A DNA stretch of 47,002 nt from Chloroflexota bacterium (GCA_963170165.1 CAUJGQ010000056.1:1-47002); one strand, 5' to 3'. Counted from the first letter of the stretch, positions 7,514-17,564 are shown. Notes: a model not told the origin generated them from the letters alone. Numbers and translations are program-made.

Positions 7514-9232
7514 CTACGCGTCGCGCCAGGTCTTCATCACGTGCGTATACGGGAAGAATGAGGTGGGCCGGTAGTTCTCGATCTTGCTGTCCCAGAAGTA
7601 GGTGCGGGTATCGGTCGAGAAGTAGATCTCATACTGCTCTTCGGCGCAGATGGACTCGATCTCCTTGACCGTCGCCTTGCGTGCCTCGACATCGAACTGG
7701 CCGCGCTGCTTGTCGAGCAGCGTATTGAGTTGCGCGTTGTTGATGTAGGACAGGTTGATGCGGCCGCGCTGCCCCGCGGCGCTCATGTACAGCCGCTCGG
7801 ACAGGAAATCCATCTTGTCGAAGACGGCGCGCGGACTGTGGCCGATGCCCTCGTAGTTGCCCTGGTACGTCGTGGAGATGTACTGGGCATACGGAGCCTG
7901 CTTGTCGTTCGCCGTGACGCCGATTTCCTTCCAGTGCGCCTGCGTTAGCGTGGCTGTGTCGACATACGCCTGGGTGTAGACGGCGGCGTCGGCATGGTGC
8001 CAGTCGAACTCCAGTTTGGGCGACCCCGCCGCTTCGAGCAGCTTCTTTGCCTCGGCCGGGTTGTGGTCCCAGTACTTCGCGGCAGCGCCCAGATCCTTCA
8101 CCTGGCGAGCCCAGCCGGCGAACCCGACGAAGATGATTTGGTCCGGCACACCCTCGCCCTTGGAGATAGCGTCGCGGATCGCCTTGCGATTGATCCCCAT
8201 CGACAATGCCTGCCGCACCCGCTTGTCATTGAACGGCGGCTTGTCTGCGCGCATGTAGATGTAGCCGCCGATGCCCTGCGTCTCCTCGAACTTGGCATCC
8301 GGCCGCTGCTTCTTCAGTTGGTCGCGCTCCTCCGGCAGAAACAGCCAGGACAGGTCAACGGACTTCGCGGAGAAGTCGGCCACACGCTTGGCGGTGTCCG
8401 TGACGATGAATACCGTGACATCGTCGAAGTAGGGGTACGGCTTGTCGTAGTAGTCAGGGTTCTTCTTGAACTTCAGACTAACACCCGTCTGGTATTCGGT
8501 GTGGATGAATGGCCCAGAGCCGACCATCTTGGTGGGTGCGTCGTTGCTCTCGGCGTGCTCCTTTGGCGAGATATACGCGCCGAGCATGCCGCCCACCTGC
8601 TGGATGGCGTCGGCGTACGGATACTTGGTCTTGATGGTGAACGTCTGGGCGTCCGGCGTCTGCAGGGAGTCAACGAACGACCAGAGCGACTTGTGCACCG
8701 ACTTGTCGAAGTTGAGGTAGCGGTCGATGGTGTACTTGACGTCCTCTGACGTCAAGTCCCGACCGTTATGGAACTTGGTCTTCTTCAGCTTGAAGGTCAG
8801 CGTCTGCTGGTCAGGCTGCTCCGGCATTGCCTGGGCCAGGTCCGGCTCCATCGAGAAGTCACCCGGGGCAACCTCGGGGACGCCCGCCTTGAAGCGCAGC
8901 AGGCGGCTGTACGTCAGACCGTTGACATAGGAGTTGAGAAAGCTGGTCTGCGTGTATGGGTCCAAAGACGGCGGCGGCGCGCTGATCTGGAAGGCGAACG
9001 AGCCGCCGGGCTTGGGCTGTTTGGTCGTCGCCGGTTTCGCCGTGGCGGACGCCAGCAGGCCGGTATTACCGCCGCCTCCACCGCTCCCACTGCTGGTGGT
9101 GCCGCTGCTCTTCTTGTCATCGCTGCCGCAGGCCGCCAGGAAGGCCGCTGAGGCGGTAGCCAGCGCACCACCACGTAGGGCCGCCCGGCGGCTGATCCCT
9201 CGGCGCAACCATCTGTCCACGTACTGAGCCAT
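7514..9232 (-). CDS. Peptide ABC importer 1, substrate-binding lipoprotein
   Basis: 572 residues from the ATG at 9232, chosen because GGAGGAGGGA lies upstream and a signal peptide begins there. The N-terminus WLRRGISRRAALRGG followed by a hydrophobic stretch and LAACG looks like a Tat-type signal with a lipobox, so the mature protein should be lipid-anchored outside the membrane. A Ser/Gly/Thr-rich linker precedes the SBP_bac_5 (DppA/OppA) fold, with FKLKKTKFHNGRDLTSEDVK, typical of this family, near the start. It binds di/oligopeptides, or less often other ligands. The gene is last in a permease-permease-SBP operon with no ATPase gene. Confidence 0.9.
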   Translation of the reverse strand: MAQYVDRWLRRGISRRAALRGGALATASAAFLAACGSDDKKSSGTTSSGSGGGGGNTGLLASATAKPATTKQPKPGGSFAFQISAPPPSLDPYTQTSFLNSYVNGLTYSRLLRFKAGVPEVAPGDFSMEPDLAQAMPEQPDQQTLTFKLKKTKFHNGRDLTSEDVKYTIDRYLNFDKSVHKSLWSFVDSLQTPDAQTFTIKTKYPYADAIQQVGGMLGAYISPKEHAESNDAPTKMVGSGPFIHTEYQTGVSLKFKKNPDYYDKPYPYFDDVTVFIVTDTAKRVADFSAKSVDLSWLFLPEERDQLKKQRPDAKFEETQGIGGYIYMRADKPPFNDKRVRQALSMGINRKAIRDAISKGEGVPDQIIFVGFAGWARQVKDLGAAAKYWDHNPAEAKKLLEAAGSPKLEFDWHHADAAVYTQAYVDTATLTQAHWKEIGVTANDKQAPYAQYISTTYQGNYEGIGHSPRAVFDKMDFLSERLYMSAAGQRGRINLSYINNAQLNTLLDKQRGQFDVEARKATVKEIESICAEEQYEIYFSTDTRTYFWDSKIENYRPTSFFPYTHVMKTWRDA

Positions 9233-9260
9233 CCCGTCCGTCCCTCCTCCACTGACGAAC

Positions 9261-9287
9261 GCCGCCCCGTTCCCTCGGCGGGGCGGC
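9261..9287 (-). repeat. Intercistronic hairpin before SBP gene
   Basis: GCCGCCCCG (9261-9269) pairs perfectly with CGGGGCGGC (9279-9287) around a nine-base loop. It lies between the second permease and the binding-protein gene and may stabilise or partly separate the SBP transcript. Confidence 0.55.
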
Positions 9288-9293
9288 CACACA

Positions 9294-10190
9294 TCACGAG
9301 CCGCGCAGCCGCGGGTCGAGCACGTCCCGCAGCGCATCCCCAAAGAGGTTGAAGCTGAGCACCGCCAGACTAATGGCGGCGCCAGGCATCACGGCTGTCC
9401 ACCAGGCCGACTGCCAAAACTGGCGGGTGTCCTGGAGCATCTTGCCCCAGCTCGGGTGCTCTGCCGTGGCGATGCCGAGGCTGAGAAAGCTGAGTGCAGC
9501 CTCCGCCAAGATGGCATTGCCGATCTGGATGCTGGCGATAACGATGATCGGCGCCACGACGTTCGGCAGGACGTGGCGGGCCATGAGCCGTGTGTGCGAG
9601 GCGCCGACCGATGCCGCGGCCTCCACATACTGCTGCGCCCGCACGCTCAGCACGGCGCCGCGCACGATCCGGGCGGTGGTCGGCATGATGATGATGCCGA
9701 TTGCAGCGGACACGGTGATCCACGTTGGTTTGAACACCGACAGCGCGAACATCGCCAGAATCAGTGGCGGAAAGGCCATGACGGTATCCATCAGCCGGTT
9801 CATGAGCAGATCGGCCCAGCCACCGGCGTAGCCACTGGTCAGGCCTACCAGCGTGCCCAGCACCGTGCCTACCGCCACGGCTGCGAAACCGATGCCAAGG
9901 GAGATGCGACTACCGACGAGAATACGGCTGTACTGATCCCGAAACAGATTGTCAGTGCCCATCCAATGCTCGGCGGCCGGCGGCTTGAGCCGCTTGGCTG
10001 TGGTCTGTGCAGGGCCAAATGGCGCCAGCACATCGGCGAACGCTGCCACGGCCACTAGCGCCAGGCACAACAGGCCGGCCACCGCGCCCACCGGCTTGCG
10101 CCGGGCGGTGCGCCACAGCGTCGCCAGGCGTGGCGGGCGTGCATGGCCGGTCACGCTACCAAGCGCCGCAGATGCGGTCGTTGTCGTCAT
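9294..10190 (-). CDS. Peptide ABC importer 1, DppC-type permease
   Basis: 298 residues. An N-terminal cytoplasmic tail with WRTARRKPVGAVAG precedes the first membrane segment, followed by a periplasmic-type block with HWMGTDNLFRDQYSRILVGSR, typical of DppC/OppC. The EAA loop that contacts the ATPase is visible as YVEAAASVGASHTRLMARHVLPN. The C-terminal motif LSFNLFGDALRDVLDPRLRG is the family signature. It forms the transmembrane pore with the DppB-type partner 45 bases upstream. Confidence 0.92.
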   Translation of the reverse strand: MTTTTASAALGSVTGHARPPRLATLWRTARRKPVGAVAGLLCLALVAVAAFADVLAPFGPAQTTAKRLKPPAAEHWMGTDNLFRDQYSRILVGSRISLGIGFAAVAVGTVLGTLVGLTSGYAGGWADLLMNRLMDTVMAFPPLILAMFALSVFKPTWITVSAAIGIIIMPTTARIVRGAVLSVRAQQYVEAAASVGASHTRLMARHVLPNVVAPIIVIASIQIGNAILAEAALSFLSLGIATAEHPSWGKMLQDTRQFWQSAWWTAVMPGAAISLAVLSFNLFGDALRDVLDPRLRGS

Positions 10191-10235
10191 GGTCGCGGTC
10201 CTCTATCCAGGTCGGTCATGGCGGCTACGAGGCGA

Positions 10236-11183
<948 letters not shown>

Positions 11184-11416
11184 AGCATCTTCCGGTTCAA
11201 GATGGATGCAGATTCTTGCCGTCCCCGCTCGGCAAGGCTGCTTGGCAGAGTCGCACAATTTCCGCAGATCAGCAAGAGCGAAAATTTCTTGGCGCTCATG
11301 CTGGGCACAAGTGCATTACCAGCACGACTATCTGCTGTTCACGGAAGATGTATACTGTATACGGAGTGTTCCGGTGCCACGACTGCCGGTGGGGTTGGTC
11401 GCGGCATGAGGGTGTG
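11184..11416. other. Divergent intergenic region with two inverted repeats
   Basis: This 233-base stretch separates the DppB-type gene (minus) from the Nudix gene (plus). Near the DppB start, CTTGCCG (11215-11221) and CGGCAAG (11230-11236) form a seven-pair inverted repeat in the probable leader. Near the Nudix side, GTATACTGTATAC (11350-11362) is a palindrome around a central base and includes TATACT, a good -10 box for the Nudix gene. No convincing -35 box was found for either gene. Confidence 0.5.
11350..11362. promoter_or_regulatory. Palindromic operator-like site over a -10 box
   Basis: GTATAC-T-GTATAC is symmetric around one base and overlaps the possible -10 box TATACT (11351-11356) of the Nudix gene. 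It is a candidate repressor site; no regulator gene is nearby. Confidence 0.4.
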
Positions 11417-11911
11417 ATGGAGTTTCGCTACTGCCCGATGTGCGGGAAGATGCTGGGCCGCCGCCACGCCGCAGATCAAGAGCGGCCCGCCTGCGATGGT
11501 TGCGGCTTCGTGCAGTACCGCAATCCTGCGGTCGGGGTGGCCGTGGTGGTGCGTGAGGGCGCGGCGGTGCTGCTGGGCCGTCGCGCGGGCTCCTATCACG
11601 GCCACTGGTGTATTCCCTGCGGATACGTCGAATGGGACGAGGATGTTCGCCAGGCCGCCTGCCGCGAATTCCGCGAAGAGACGGGGCTGGAGGTGCAGCT
11701 GACCGGGATCTACGCCGTGCACTCCAACTTCCACAATCCCAGGCAGCATACGGTCGGAATCTGGTTCGCCGGCGAGGTGACCGGCGGTTCGCTGGCGGCC
11801 GGTGATGACCTGCTGGAGGTGGGCTTCTTCCCGCTGGACACGCTGCCCACGCCGCTCGCATTCCCCACGGACCGGCTCGTGCTGGAACAACTACGCCGTG
11901 ACCTCGGCTGA
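11417..11911 (+). CDS. Nudix hydrolase with N-terminal zinc ribbon
   Basis: 164 residues from the ATG at 11417. The N-terminus has two CxxC knuckles, CPMCG at about 6-10 and CDGCG at about 26-30, forming a zinc ribbon. A complete Nudix box follows, running from GYVEWDE to REFREETGL and fitting G-x5-E-x7-REUxEExGU, so the Mg-dependent pyrophosphohydrolase site is intact. Zinc-ribbon Nudix proteins include NADH pyrophosphatase relatives and ADP-ribose or nucleotide-sugar hydrolases; the substrate is not identifiable. The gene ends six bases from the stop of the convergent alanine racemase gene. Confidence 0.88.
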   Translation: MEFRYCPMCGKMLGRRHAADQERPACDGCGFVQYRNPAVGVAVVVREGAAVLLGRRAGSYHGHWCIPCGYVEWDEDVRQAACREFREETGLEVQLTGIYAVHSNFHNPRQHTVGIWFAGEVTGGSLAAGDDLLEVGFFPLDTLPTPLAFPTDRLVLEQLRRDLG

Positions 11912-11917
11912 CCGCTG

Positions 11918-13051
11918 CTATACCCAGACGCGGGGCACGCTCGGGTGGATGCGCGTCACGACCTCGTAGTTGATGGTATCCAGCAGCGCCGCCATGTCAT
12001 CCGCCGGGATGCCCGGCCCGATGATCACCGCCTCGTCACCGGGGGCAACGTTGGGGATGTCGGTCACGTCCACCATTGTCATGTTCATGGCGACGCGGCC
12101 CACTACCACCGCGCGACAACCCCGTACCAGCACACGGCCGCGATTGGACAGACCCCGGTCGAAGCCTTCGTAATAGCCGACCGGCAGCACAGCGATCCGG
12201 CGGGGCCGGGTGGCGACGTACGTGCAGCCATAGCCGACCGGCTCACCGAACGGCACATCGTTGATGTGGACGATGCGCGCCTTCCATGTCAGCACCGGCC
12301 GCAGGTCGAGCGTGCGACCAGCACGCTTCGCTGCCGTCTCGGTTTCAGCCGAGGGCCACAGCCCGTACAGGCCGATGCCGGCTCGCACCAGGTCGAAGTG
12401 AGTTTGCGTATAGAGAATGCTGGCCGCGGTGGCTGCAGAGTGCTTGAGCAGTACGGCGCCGCTGCGCTCAACATCGGTCGCGACGTCGAGGAACCGGCGC
12501 AGCTGGTGCTCGGCGTAAGAGCCGTCAATCGTGTCTTCGACGTTGGCGTAGTGGGTGTACAGCCCCTCTAGCTGCAGCGCGGGGTGAGCACGCACTGTCT
12601 CTGCCAGTGCCACCAGCGCCGCATGCCGGGCACCCAGGCGGTTGGTGCCGGTCTCGACCTCCAGGTGTACCTCGGCAGTGCTGCCGGCAGCGGTTGCGGC
12701 GTGCCCCAGCGCTTCCGCGCCCGCCTGGTCAAAGACGACCTGGCGAAACCCAGCAAGAACCACCTCGGTCAAGCGCTCTGTCGTGGTGCCGCCCATGATC
12801 AGGACGGGCTGGGTCAGGCCAGCCCGCCGCAGCGCCAGCGCCTCATCCAGCGAGTTGACGCCGTACCAGTCCGCCAGTGGTGACAACGCTCGCGCCACCT
12901 CAGCCATCCCGTGGCCGTAGGCGTTGCCTTTGACCACGGCCATGAACGCGGCCGGATGGATCAGCCGCCGCATTGCCCGCGCGTTGTGCAGTAGCGCATC
13001 GCCATCGATCTCCACCCACGCGGTCAAGGCGCTGACCGATTGATGCGTCAT
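11918..13051 (-). CDS. alr: Alanine racemase
   Basis: 377 residues, usual length. The PLP-binding lysine is Lys41 in VVKGNAYGHG and the second catalytic base is the tyrosine of GYGCTY (about residue 274). ETGTNRLG and THYANVED are typical of the barrel domain. The enzyme interconverts L- and D-alanine for peptidoglycan. Its start overlaps the IMPase-like stop by four bases (ATGA), so it is the last gene of the minus operon that begins with the M20 peptidase. D-alanine supply fits the D,D-carboxypeptidase-like gene elsewhere in the window, though the two are unlinked. Confidence 0.95.
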   Translation of the reverse strand: MTHQSVSALTAWVEIDGDALLHNARAMRRLIHPAAFMAVVKGNAYGHGMAEVARALSPLADWYGVNSLDEALALRRAGLTQPVLIMGGTTTERLTEVVLAGFRQVVFDQAGAEALGHAATAAGSTAEVHLEVETGTNRLGARHAALVALAETVRAHPALQLEGLYTHYANVEDTIDGSYAEHQLRRFLDVATDVERSGAVLLKHSAATAASILYTQTHFDLVRAGIGLYGLWPSAETETAAKRAGRTLDLRPVLTWKARIVHINDVPFGEPVGYGCTYVATRPRRIAVLPVGYYEGFDRGLSNRGRVLVRGCRAVVVGRVAMNMTMVDVTDIPNVAPGDEAVIIGPGIPADDMAALLDTINYEVVTRIHPSVPRVWV

Positions 13052-13959
13052 GGCGGCCCGCCTGTTGTGATCAGCGGGCAGGCCACAGCCTGGACCGGGC
13101 CGAGATACCGGCCGTGCAGGTCCAGCACGGCATCATGCACAGCGGTGCCGTTGCTGGCGAGGTAACCGCCGCGATAGCCCGTGAGTTGCATCTCGTCGAT
13201 GCGCCCGCCCGCTTCGGCCACAAGCAGCACACCGGCGGCCACGTCGTGCAGGTTCAATCCAAATTCCCAGTGCGCCTCCAGCCGGCCGGCCGCCACATAC
13301 GCCAGGTCGAGCGCGGCAGAGCCACTGCGCCGGAACATTTGTACCCGCTCAATGACGCGGGCGGATAGATCGGCCACCGCAGCCCGGTGGGAGGGCGGCT
13401 CGTACGGGAAGCCGGTGGTGACCATCGCACGGTCCAGCGCGTCGATGGTCGAGACACGCAGCCGGCGGCCACCTTGGTGTGCCCCCCGGCCCGCCCCGGC
13501 GGTGAACAGTTCACCGCGCATTGGGTCGTAGATGACGCCGATGCGGGACCGGCCATGGTGCAGCAGCGCCACCGAGACGCAGAAGTGAGGAAAGCCATGA
13601 GCGAAGTTAGAGGTGCCGTCCAGAGGATCGACTACCCAGAGGAATTCGGACTGATGGGGGCTGCTCCCGGCCTCCTCCGACTGCCAGGCATGTTCGGGGT
13701 AGCGTGCGCGCAGCAGGCCAAGCACTGCGCGCTCGGCGGCAAGATCCGCCTCGGTCACCACATCGCGCAGACTGCTCTTGATGCGGGCTTCCGGCCGGGT
13801 GCGAAACATCCGCCGCAACACGGCCCCGCCGGCGCGGGCTGCCTCCACAGCACTGGCGAGTAGGGCGCGGTCGTCGATGGTGGGGACGGATTGGACGGCG
13901 CGCGGCATGCGCGTATCGTAACAGGCGGCGGGCACCACGCGCTCGGCACAGCCGCTCAC
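13048..13959 (-). CDS. Inositol monophosphatase family phosphatase
   Basis: Up to 303 residues. Metal-binding motifs of the IMPase fold are present: EE in WQSEEAGSS, the WVVDPLDGTSNF block, and the late aspartate in LHDVAAGVLLVAEAGG. Family substrates include inositol phosphates, histidinol phosphate, fructose 1,6-bisphosphate and PAP, and sequence alone does not choose. The GTG at 13959 overlaps the upstream stop (GTGA), supporting coupling; the ATG at 13908 is an alternative with no visible ribosome binding site. It sits between the ABC1 kinase and alr genes. Confidence 0.88.
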   Translation of the reverse strand: MSGCAERVVPAACYDTRMPRAVQSVPTIDDRALLASAVEAARAGGAVLRRMFRTRPEARIKSSLRDVVTEADLAAERAVLGLLRARYPEHAWQSEEAGSSPHQSEFLWVVDPLDGTSNFAHGFPHFCVSVALLHHGRSRIGVIYDPMRGELFTAGAGRGAHQGGRRLRVSTIDALDRAMVTTGFPYEPPSHRAAVADLSARVIERVQMFRRSGSAALDLAYVAAGRLEAHWEFGLNLHDVAAGVLLVAEAGGRIDEMQLTGYRGGYLASNGTAVHDAVLDLHGRYLGPVQAVACPLITTGGPP

Positions 13960-15317
13960 GCCCCGGCGACGTCACGTTCGCCGCTGTAGGCGACGCGCAT
14001 CTTCGTCTGTCCGTCCGCTGTCATGGCGCGCTTGGCTACATATGGCATCATCGTTTGGAGCAGGTCCACCTCCGAGCCCAATGTCTTGTTGAGGCCGGCC
14101 ACCAGCCCGGTAACGCGGCCGACCAGCACGATGTCGCCCGGAACTTCCGTGACAGGGTTCTCTCGCAGCACCCGCGTGAGCATCGCGTTGATCTCGCCCG
14201 CCATTTCTGGGTCGGCGTACGTGCGGTTTTCGCGGACGGCGCGGCCCAGGAAGGCATCGCCCAGTGTCACCAACGTCTTTGGGTCGTCGTTCTTCGTGCG
14301 GAAGCCCAGATCCCGGAATGCCTCAGCGGTCTGGCCGTGGTCGTTGTGCAGGATGGCATATGTCAGCTTGACGAAGGCGGACAAGAACGCCGGCGTGAAG
14401 CCCTTTGACAAGCCGAAGTCAACGAACGCCAGCTTGGGACCAGGCAGGACGATCAGGTTGCCGGGATGCGGATCAGCGTGAAAGAAACCGTTGATCAACA
14501 GCATCTCGCAGTATGCTTCAGCGAGTAGCTGCGCCACCATCTTCGGCTCGATACCCGCCCGCTCCAGTTCTGCAACGTGCGTGATCTTGAAGCCATCAAT
14601 GAAATCCATTGTGAGGACGCGGCGGGCGGTAAGATCCCAGTTGATGCCGGGAACGACGAACTCCGGACGGATGGCCAGATCGGCCTTGACGCGCTCGGCA
14701 TTGTGGCCTTCGTTGATGAAGTCCAGCTCCAGCGGCAGCATCTTCTCCAGTTCGCGCACAATCACCCGGAAATCCCAGGACGGTTCGATGCGTGCCAGCA
14801 CGCCGGTGAGCAGCGCCATGTTCTTCAGGTCGGCAACGGCGATGCGGTCCACGCCCGGATACTGCACCTTGACGGCGACCTCGTGGCCGCCGAAGGTGCG
14901 GGCGCGATGCACTTGGGCCAGCGATGCCGAGGCGATAGGCCTCCGGTCAAACCGGGCAAACAGCTGTTCTGGCGCTGCGCCCAGCTCGCGGCGGACCTGT
15001 GCGGCGACAGCGGCGTAGGGCCGCGGTGGCACCCGGTCCTGCAGGCGCGACAGCACGTCGATGTACTCCTCCGGCGTGAGATCGGCCCGGCTGCTGATGA
15101 ACTGGCAAGGCTTGATCATCAGTCCCTGGAGACGGGTGGCGAGGTTGTACAGCAATACGGCGTTGCGCCGGTGCCGGGCGCTGAGCCGCTCAGGAGTGTC
15201 GTGGTGTAGCTTGAGCCGGCCGAGCACCTGCGGGATCTTGTAGTTGAGGTAGATGCGCGCCACAACAAATGCGAACACGCTCAACCGGACGGCGCGGAAG
15301 CGAAGGAGCACACCCAA
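13956..15317 (-). CDS. ABC1/AarF (UbiB-like) atypical kinase
   Basis: About 453 residues. ABC1-family landmarks are visible in order: the N-terminal KxGQ-like motif (here IKPCQFISSR), the Ala-rich loop IASASLAQVHRA, the lysine of VAVKVQYPGV, FFHADPHPGN with the catalytic-loop residues, and FVDFG as the metal-binding segment. Members are atypical protein kinase-like ATPases linked to quinone biosynthesis or lipid homeostasis. The KxGQ glycine is replaced by cysteine. Start is TTG at 15317 or GTG at 15311. No quinone genes are adjacent, so its role here is unassigned. Confidence 0.87.
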   Translation of the reverse strand: MGVLLRFRAVRLSVFAFVVARIYLNYKIPQVLGRLKLHHDTPERLSARHRRNAVLLYNLATRLQGLMIKPCQFISSRADLTPEEYIDVLSRLQDRVPPRPYAAVAAQVRRELGAAPEQLFARFDRRPIASASLAQVHRARTFGGHEVAVKVQYPGVDRIAVADLKNMALLTGVLARIEPSWDFRVIVRELEKMLPLELDFINEGHNAERVKADLAIRPEFVVPGINWDLTARRVLTMDFIDGFKITHVAELERAGIEPKMVAQLLAEAYCEMLLINGFFHADPHPGNLIVLPGPKLAFVDFGLSKGFTPAFLSAFVKLTYAILHNDHGQTAEAFRDLGFRTKNDDPKTLVTLGDAFLGRAVRENRTYADPEMAGEINAMLTRVLRENPVTEVPGDIVLVGRVTGLVAGLNKTLGSEVDLLQTMMPYVAKRAMTADGQTKMRVAYSGERDVAGA

Positions 15318-15338
15318 CCCCCGTGACTGCTGCTGAAC

Positions 15339-15923
15339 TCAGTGTAGCGTGCCTGCGCGAAGCACAACCGGCGGCGGCTCCTCGCTATCCCACCGGCCGT
15401 GGGGAGTTCGTACGTCTGTCGCGCGCCGCTCAATTGCCAGCAGCAGCGGCCGGCTGAGCACGCCGCCGGCGTACCCTTTGAGGGTGCCATCGGCGCCAAT
15501 GATTCGGTGGCAGGGGATTACCACGCACACGGGATTGATGGCGTTGGCGGCGCCCACGGCCCGCCAGGCGCTCGGCCGCCCGACCTCCCGCGCGATCTCC
15601 GCGTACGAGCGCGTCTCGCCAAACGGAACCGCGAGCACGGCCTGCCATACGGCACGCTGGAACTCGGTGCCGTACAGGTCCAACGTCACGCCGAAGTGCT
15701 GTAATCTCCCCGCGAAGTAGGCGGTCAGCTGCGCCTGCACCGGTTGCGCGGCGGCCGGATCCGGCACGAGCTCCGCACCGGGCAGACAGCGACCGGCCCA
15801 GGAATGGAGTTCCTCCAGCCCATGGCCGGGAGGAAGCAGCCGGCACAGTCCATGCTCGGTCACTGCGGCGAGCATCGTTCCATGGGGGGTGTGGCAGCTT
15901 GCGAAGCGGATGCGGCCGGTCAA
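15339..15923 (-). CDS. ogt: Methylated-DNA--protein-cysteine methyltransferase
   Basis: 194 residues. The suicide alkyl-acceptor site is PCHRI with Cys138, preceded by AVGAANAINP and by the helix-turn-helix block FQRAVWQAVLAVPFGETRSYAEIA. This is an MGMT/Ogt protein that repairs O6-alkylguanine by transferring the alkyl group to itself. The initiation codon is TTG, overlapping the stop of the HAD gene (TTGA at 15923-15920). The N-terminal domain is short and poorly conserved, as usual for Ogt. Confidence 0.93.
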   Translation of the reverse strand: MTGRIRFASCHTPHGTMLAAVTEHGLCRLLPPGHGLEELHSWAGRCLPGAELVPDPAAAQPVQAQLTAYFAGRLQHFGVTLDLYGTEFQRAVWQAVLAVPFGETRSYAEIAREVGRPSAWRAVGAANAINPVCVVIPCHRIIGADGTLKGYAGGVLSRPLLLAIERRATDVRTPHGRWDSEEPPPVVLRAGTLH

Positions 15924-16330
15924 CCGGCTGCTTCCTGTTCACCAGTGCGGCGCGCGAGGTGAGATTGAATGTGGTCGTACACGCGCAGCATCTCGTCGTC
16001 CTCGTGCAGCGGTGTGCGCGGTGACGGGATGTGGTATCCGCCGAACACCTCGACCGGCTCGGCGTGATCGTCGATCACGTAATCGGGCCAGACGCTGACA
16101 CCCAGCTCTGGCAACCGTGCCACGTGGTTGTACAGCGGCTTGTCAAAGCAGCCGGCGATTACGTCATGGAGAGCAAACCGCTCCACGACCTCCCAGCGCT
16201 TGCCCATCCCCGACCACAGGTACACTGTGTGTCCCTCGCTCTGCAACCGGCGCAGGACGTCGTGGGTATGCGGCCGCAGCCGGTAGTCCCAGGTGATCAG
16301 GGTGTAGTCCACGTCAAAGAAGATATTCAT
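15920..16330 (-). CDS. HAD-superfamily hydrolase
   Basis: 136 residues from the ATG at 16330, which overlaps the M20 stop (ATGA). HAD motif I is FFDVDYTL with nucleophile Asp6 and general acid Asp8; motif II is the serine of LWSG (Ser40); Lys64 can serve as motif III; motif IV is VIDDHAEP (Asp87/Asp88). It is a small cap-less phosphatase, likely cytosolic and Mg-dependent. Substrate unknown. It lies between a peptidase and a DNA repair gene, which gives no functional hint. Confidence 0.82.
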   Translation of the reverse strand: MNIFFDVDYTLITWDYRLRPHTHDVLRRLQSEGHTVYLWSGMGKRWEVVERFALHDVIAGCFDKPLYNHVARLPELGVSVWPDYVIDDHAEPVEVFGGYHIPSPRTPLHEDDEMLRVYDHIQSHLARRTGEQEAAG

Positions 16331-17538
16331 GCTCGGGTGAGTCCTGCTCGGCGGTCGCTCAGCGCCAGCATTGCCAGCACCAGCTGCTGTACGCCACGCG
16401 CCATGGGCTCCGTATCGATCCACTCCCCGCGAGTGTGAGCGCCGCCACCGCGGGTGATGCCCAGCGTCACAGCGGGAATGCCCCGGCTGAGCGGGATGTT
16501 GGCATCGGTGCTGGCTGGTGCGCATTGCGGGCTGACATGCATGCTCTTGAGGATAGCCTGACATATCTGTACCAGGGGATGCTGGGCAGACAGGCCACCG
16601 GCCGGACGGCGGCCGACTTCGTCGATGTCAACCCGCACCTGGCCTCCGCCAAAGCCCGCCACCAGTGCCTGCACGTCGGAGGAGAGTGTCTCCAACGCGG
16701 CACTGTCCACCGAGCGCATGTCCACGACCATCCGCGCCTGCTCGGCAATCACGTTGACACCGGTGCCACCCTGGAACGTGCCGATGTTGAGCGTCGTGCG
16801 CGGCTCCTGCGGCGGGGTAAGCCCGGCCACCGCGGCTGCTGCCCTCGCCAGCACGTGAACGGCGCTAGGGCGGCCGTAGTCATGCCAGGAATGACCGCCG
16901 GGTGCGTGGCAGGTGATCGCCAGCCGGCGGCTGCCCACCCCTTCGTAGCTCAGCCGCCCGAAGAAGCTGCCCTCGACCGCGATCATCGCGTCAACCTCGC
17001 CGCCGAGCCGGTCCGTGGCAGCGATTGCCCCGCGCAGGTTACCCAGCCCCTCTTCGCCGACGCTGGCCACCAGCCAGATCGGCCGCTCCGGCGTGACCCC
17101 CGCCAGCTGCAGCGCCTCAACCGCGCCGAGCACACCAGCCAGGCCGGCAGCGTTGTCGCCAATGCCTGGAGCGTACAGCCGTCGCTCGCGGCGCACGACG
17201 GTGTGTGGGACGTCGGAGCCGAACACCGTGTCCAGATGCGCGACGAGTGCGATGGCGCTCTGCCCGCTGCCGGCCCCTGGCATGAGCGCATAGACGTTGC
17301 CGGTGGCGTCCTGTTCCACCTGGTGGAGGCCAAGCTGCTGGAAACGTTCGGCCGTGTAGTCTGCACGGGCGCCTTCTGCGAAGGTGGGCGCCGGAATCTC
17401 GGCCAGGCGGGCAGCCTCGCTGGCGAAGTGCTCCGCTTGTCTGCTTGCCCAGGTAACAGCGCGATGCACCGCCGGCAGCGCAGCTACCTCCTGGACCAGA
17501 GCCTTCGCCTCGGGAGATCCGCCGCTCTGACCGCCCAT
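16327..17538 (-). CDS. M20-family metallopeptidase
   Basis: 403 residues. The zinc site is recognisable: HLDTVF (His101, Asp103), GIGDNAAG (bridging Asp128), GEEGLGN (Glu162 base, Glu163 ligand) and a C-terminal histidine in GGGAHTRGEW. A dimerisation-type insert with GGHSWHDYGRPSAVHV lies between. This matches the M20 group that includes peptidase T, carboxypeptidase G2 and acetylornithine deacetylase; a dipeptidase or tripeptidase role fits the many peptide importers in the window (inference). It leads a six-gene minus operon reaching alr. Confidence 0.9.
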   Translation of the reverse strand: MGGQSGGSPEAKALVQEVAALPAVHRAVTWASRQAEHFASEAARLAEIPAPTFAEGARADYTAERFQQLGLHQVEQDATGNVYALMPGAGSGQSAIALVAHLDTVFGSDVPHTVVRRERRLYAPGIGDNAAGLAGVLGAVEALQLAGVTPERPIWLVASVGEEGLGNLRGAIAATDRLGGEVDAMIAVEGSFFGRLSYEGVGSRRLAITCHAPGGHSWHDYGRPSAVHVLARAAAAVAGLTPPQEPRTTLNIGTFQGGTGVNVIAEQARMVVDMRSVDSAALETLSSDVQALVAGFGGGQVRVDIDEVGRRPAGGLSAQHPLVQICQAILKSMHVSPQCAPASTDANIPLSRGIPAVTLGITRGGGAHTRGEWIDTEPMARGVQQLVLAMLALSDRRAGLTRA

Positions 17539-17564
17539 GTCGCCCCCCGCCGTTGCGTTTCGCC

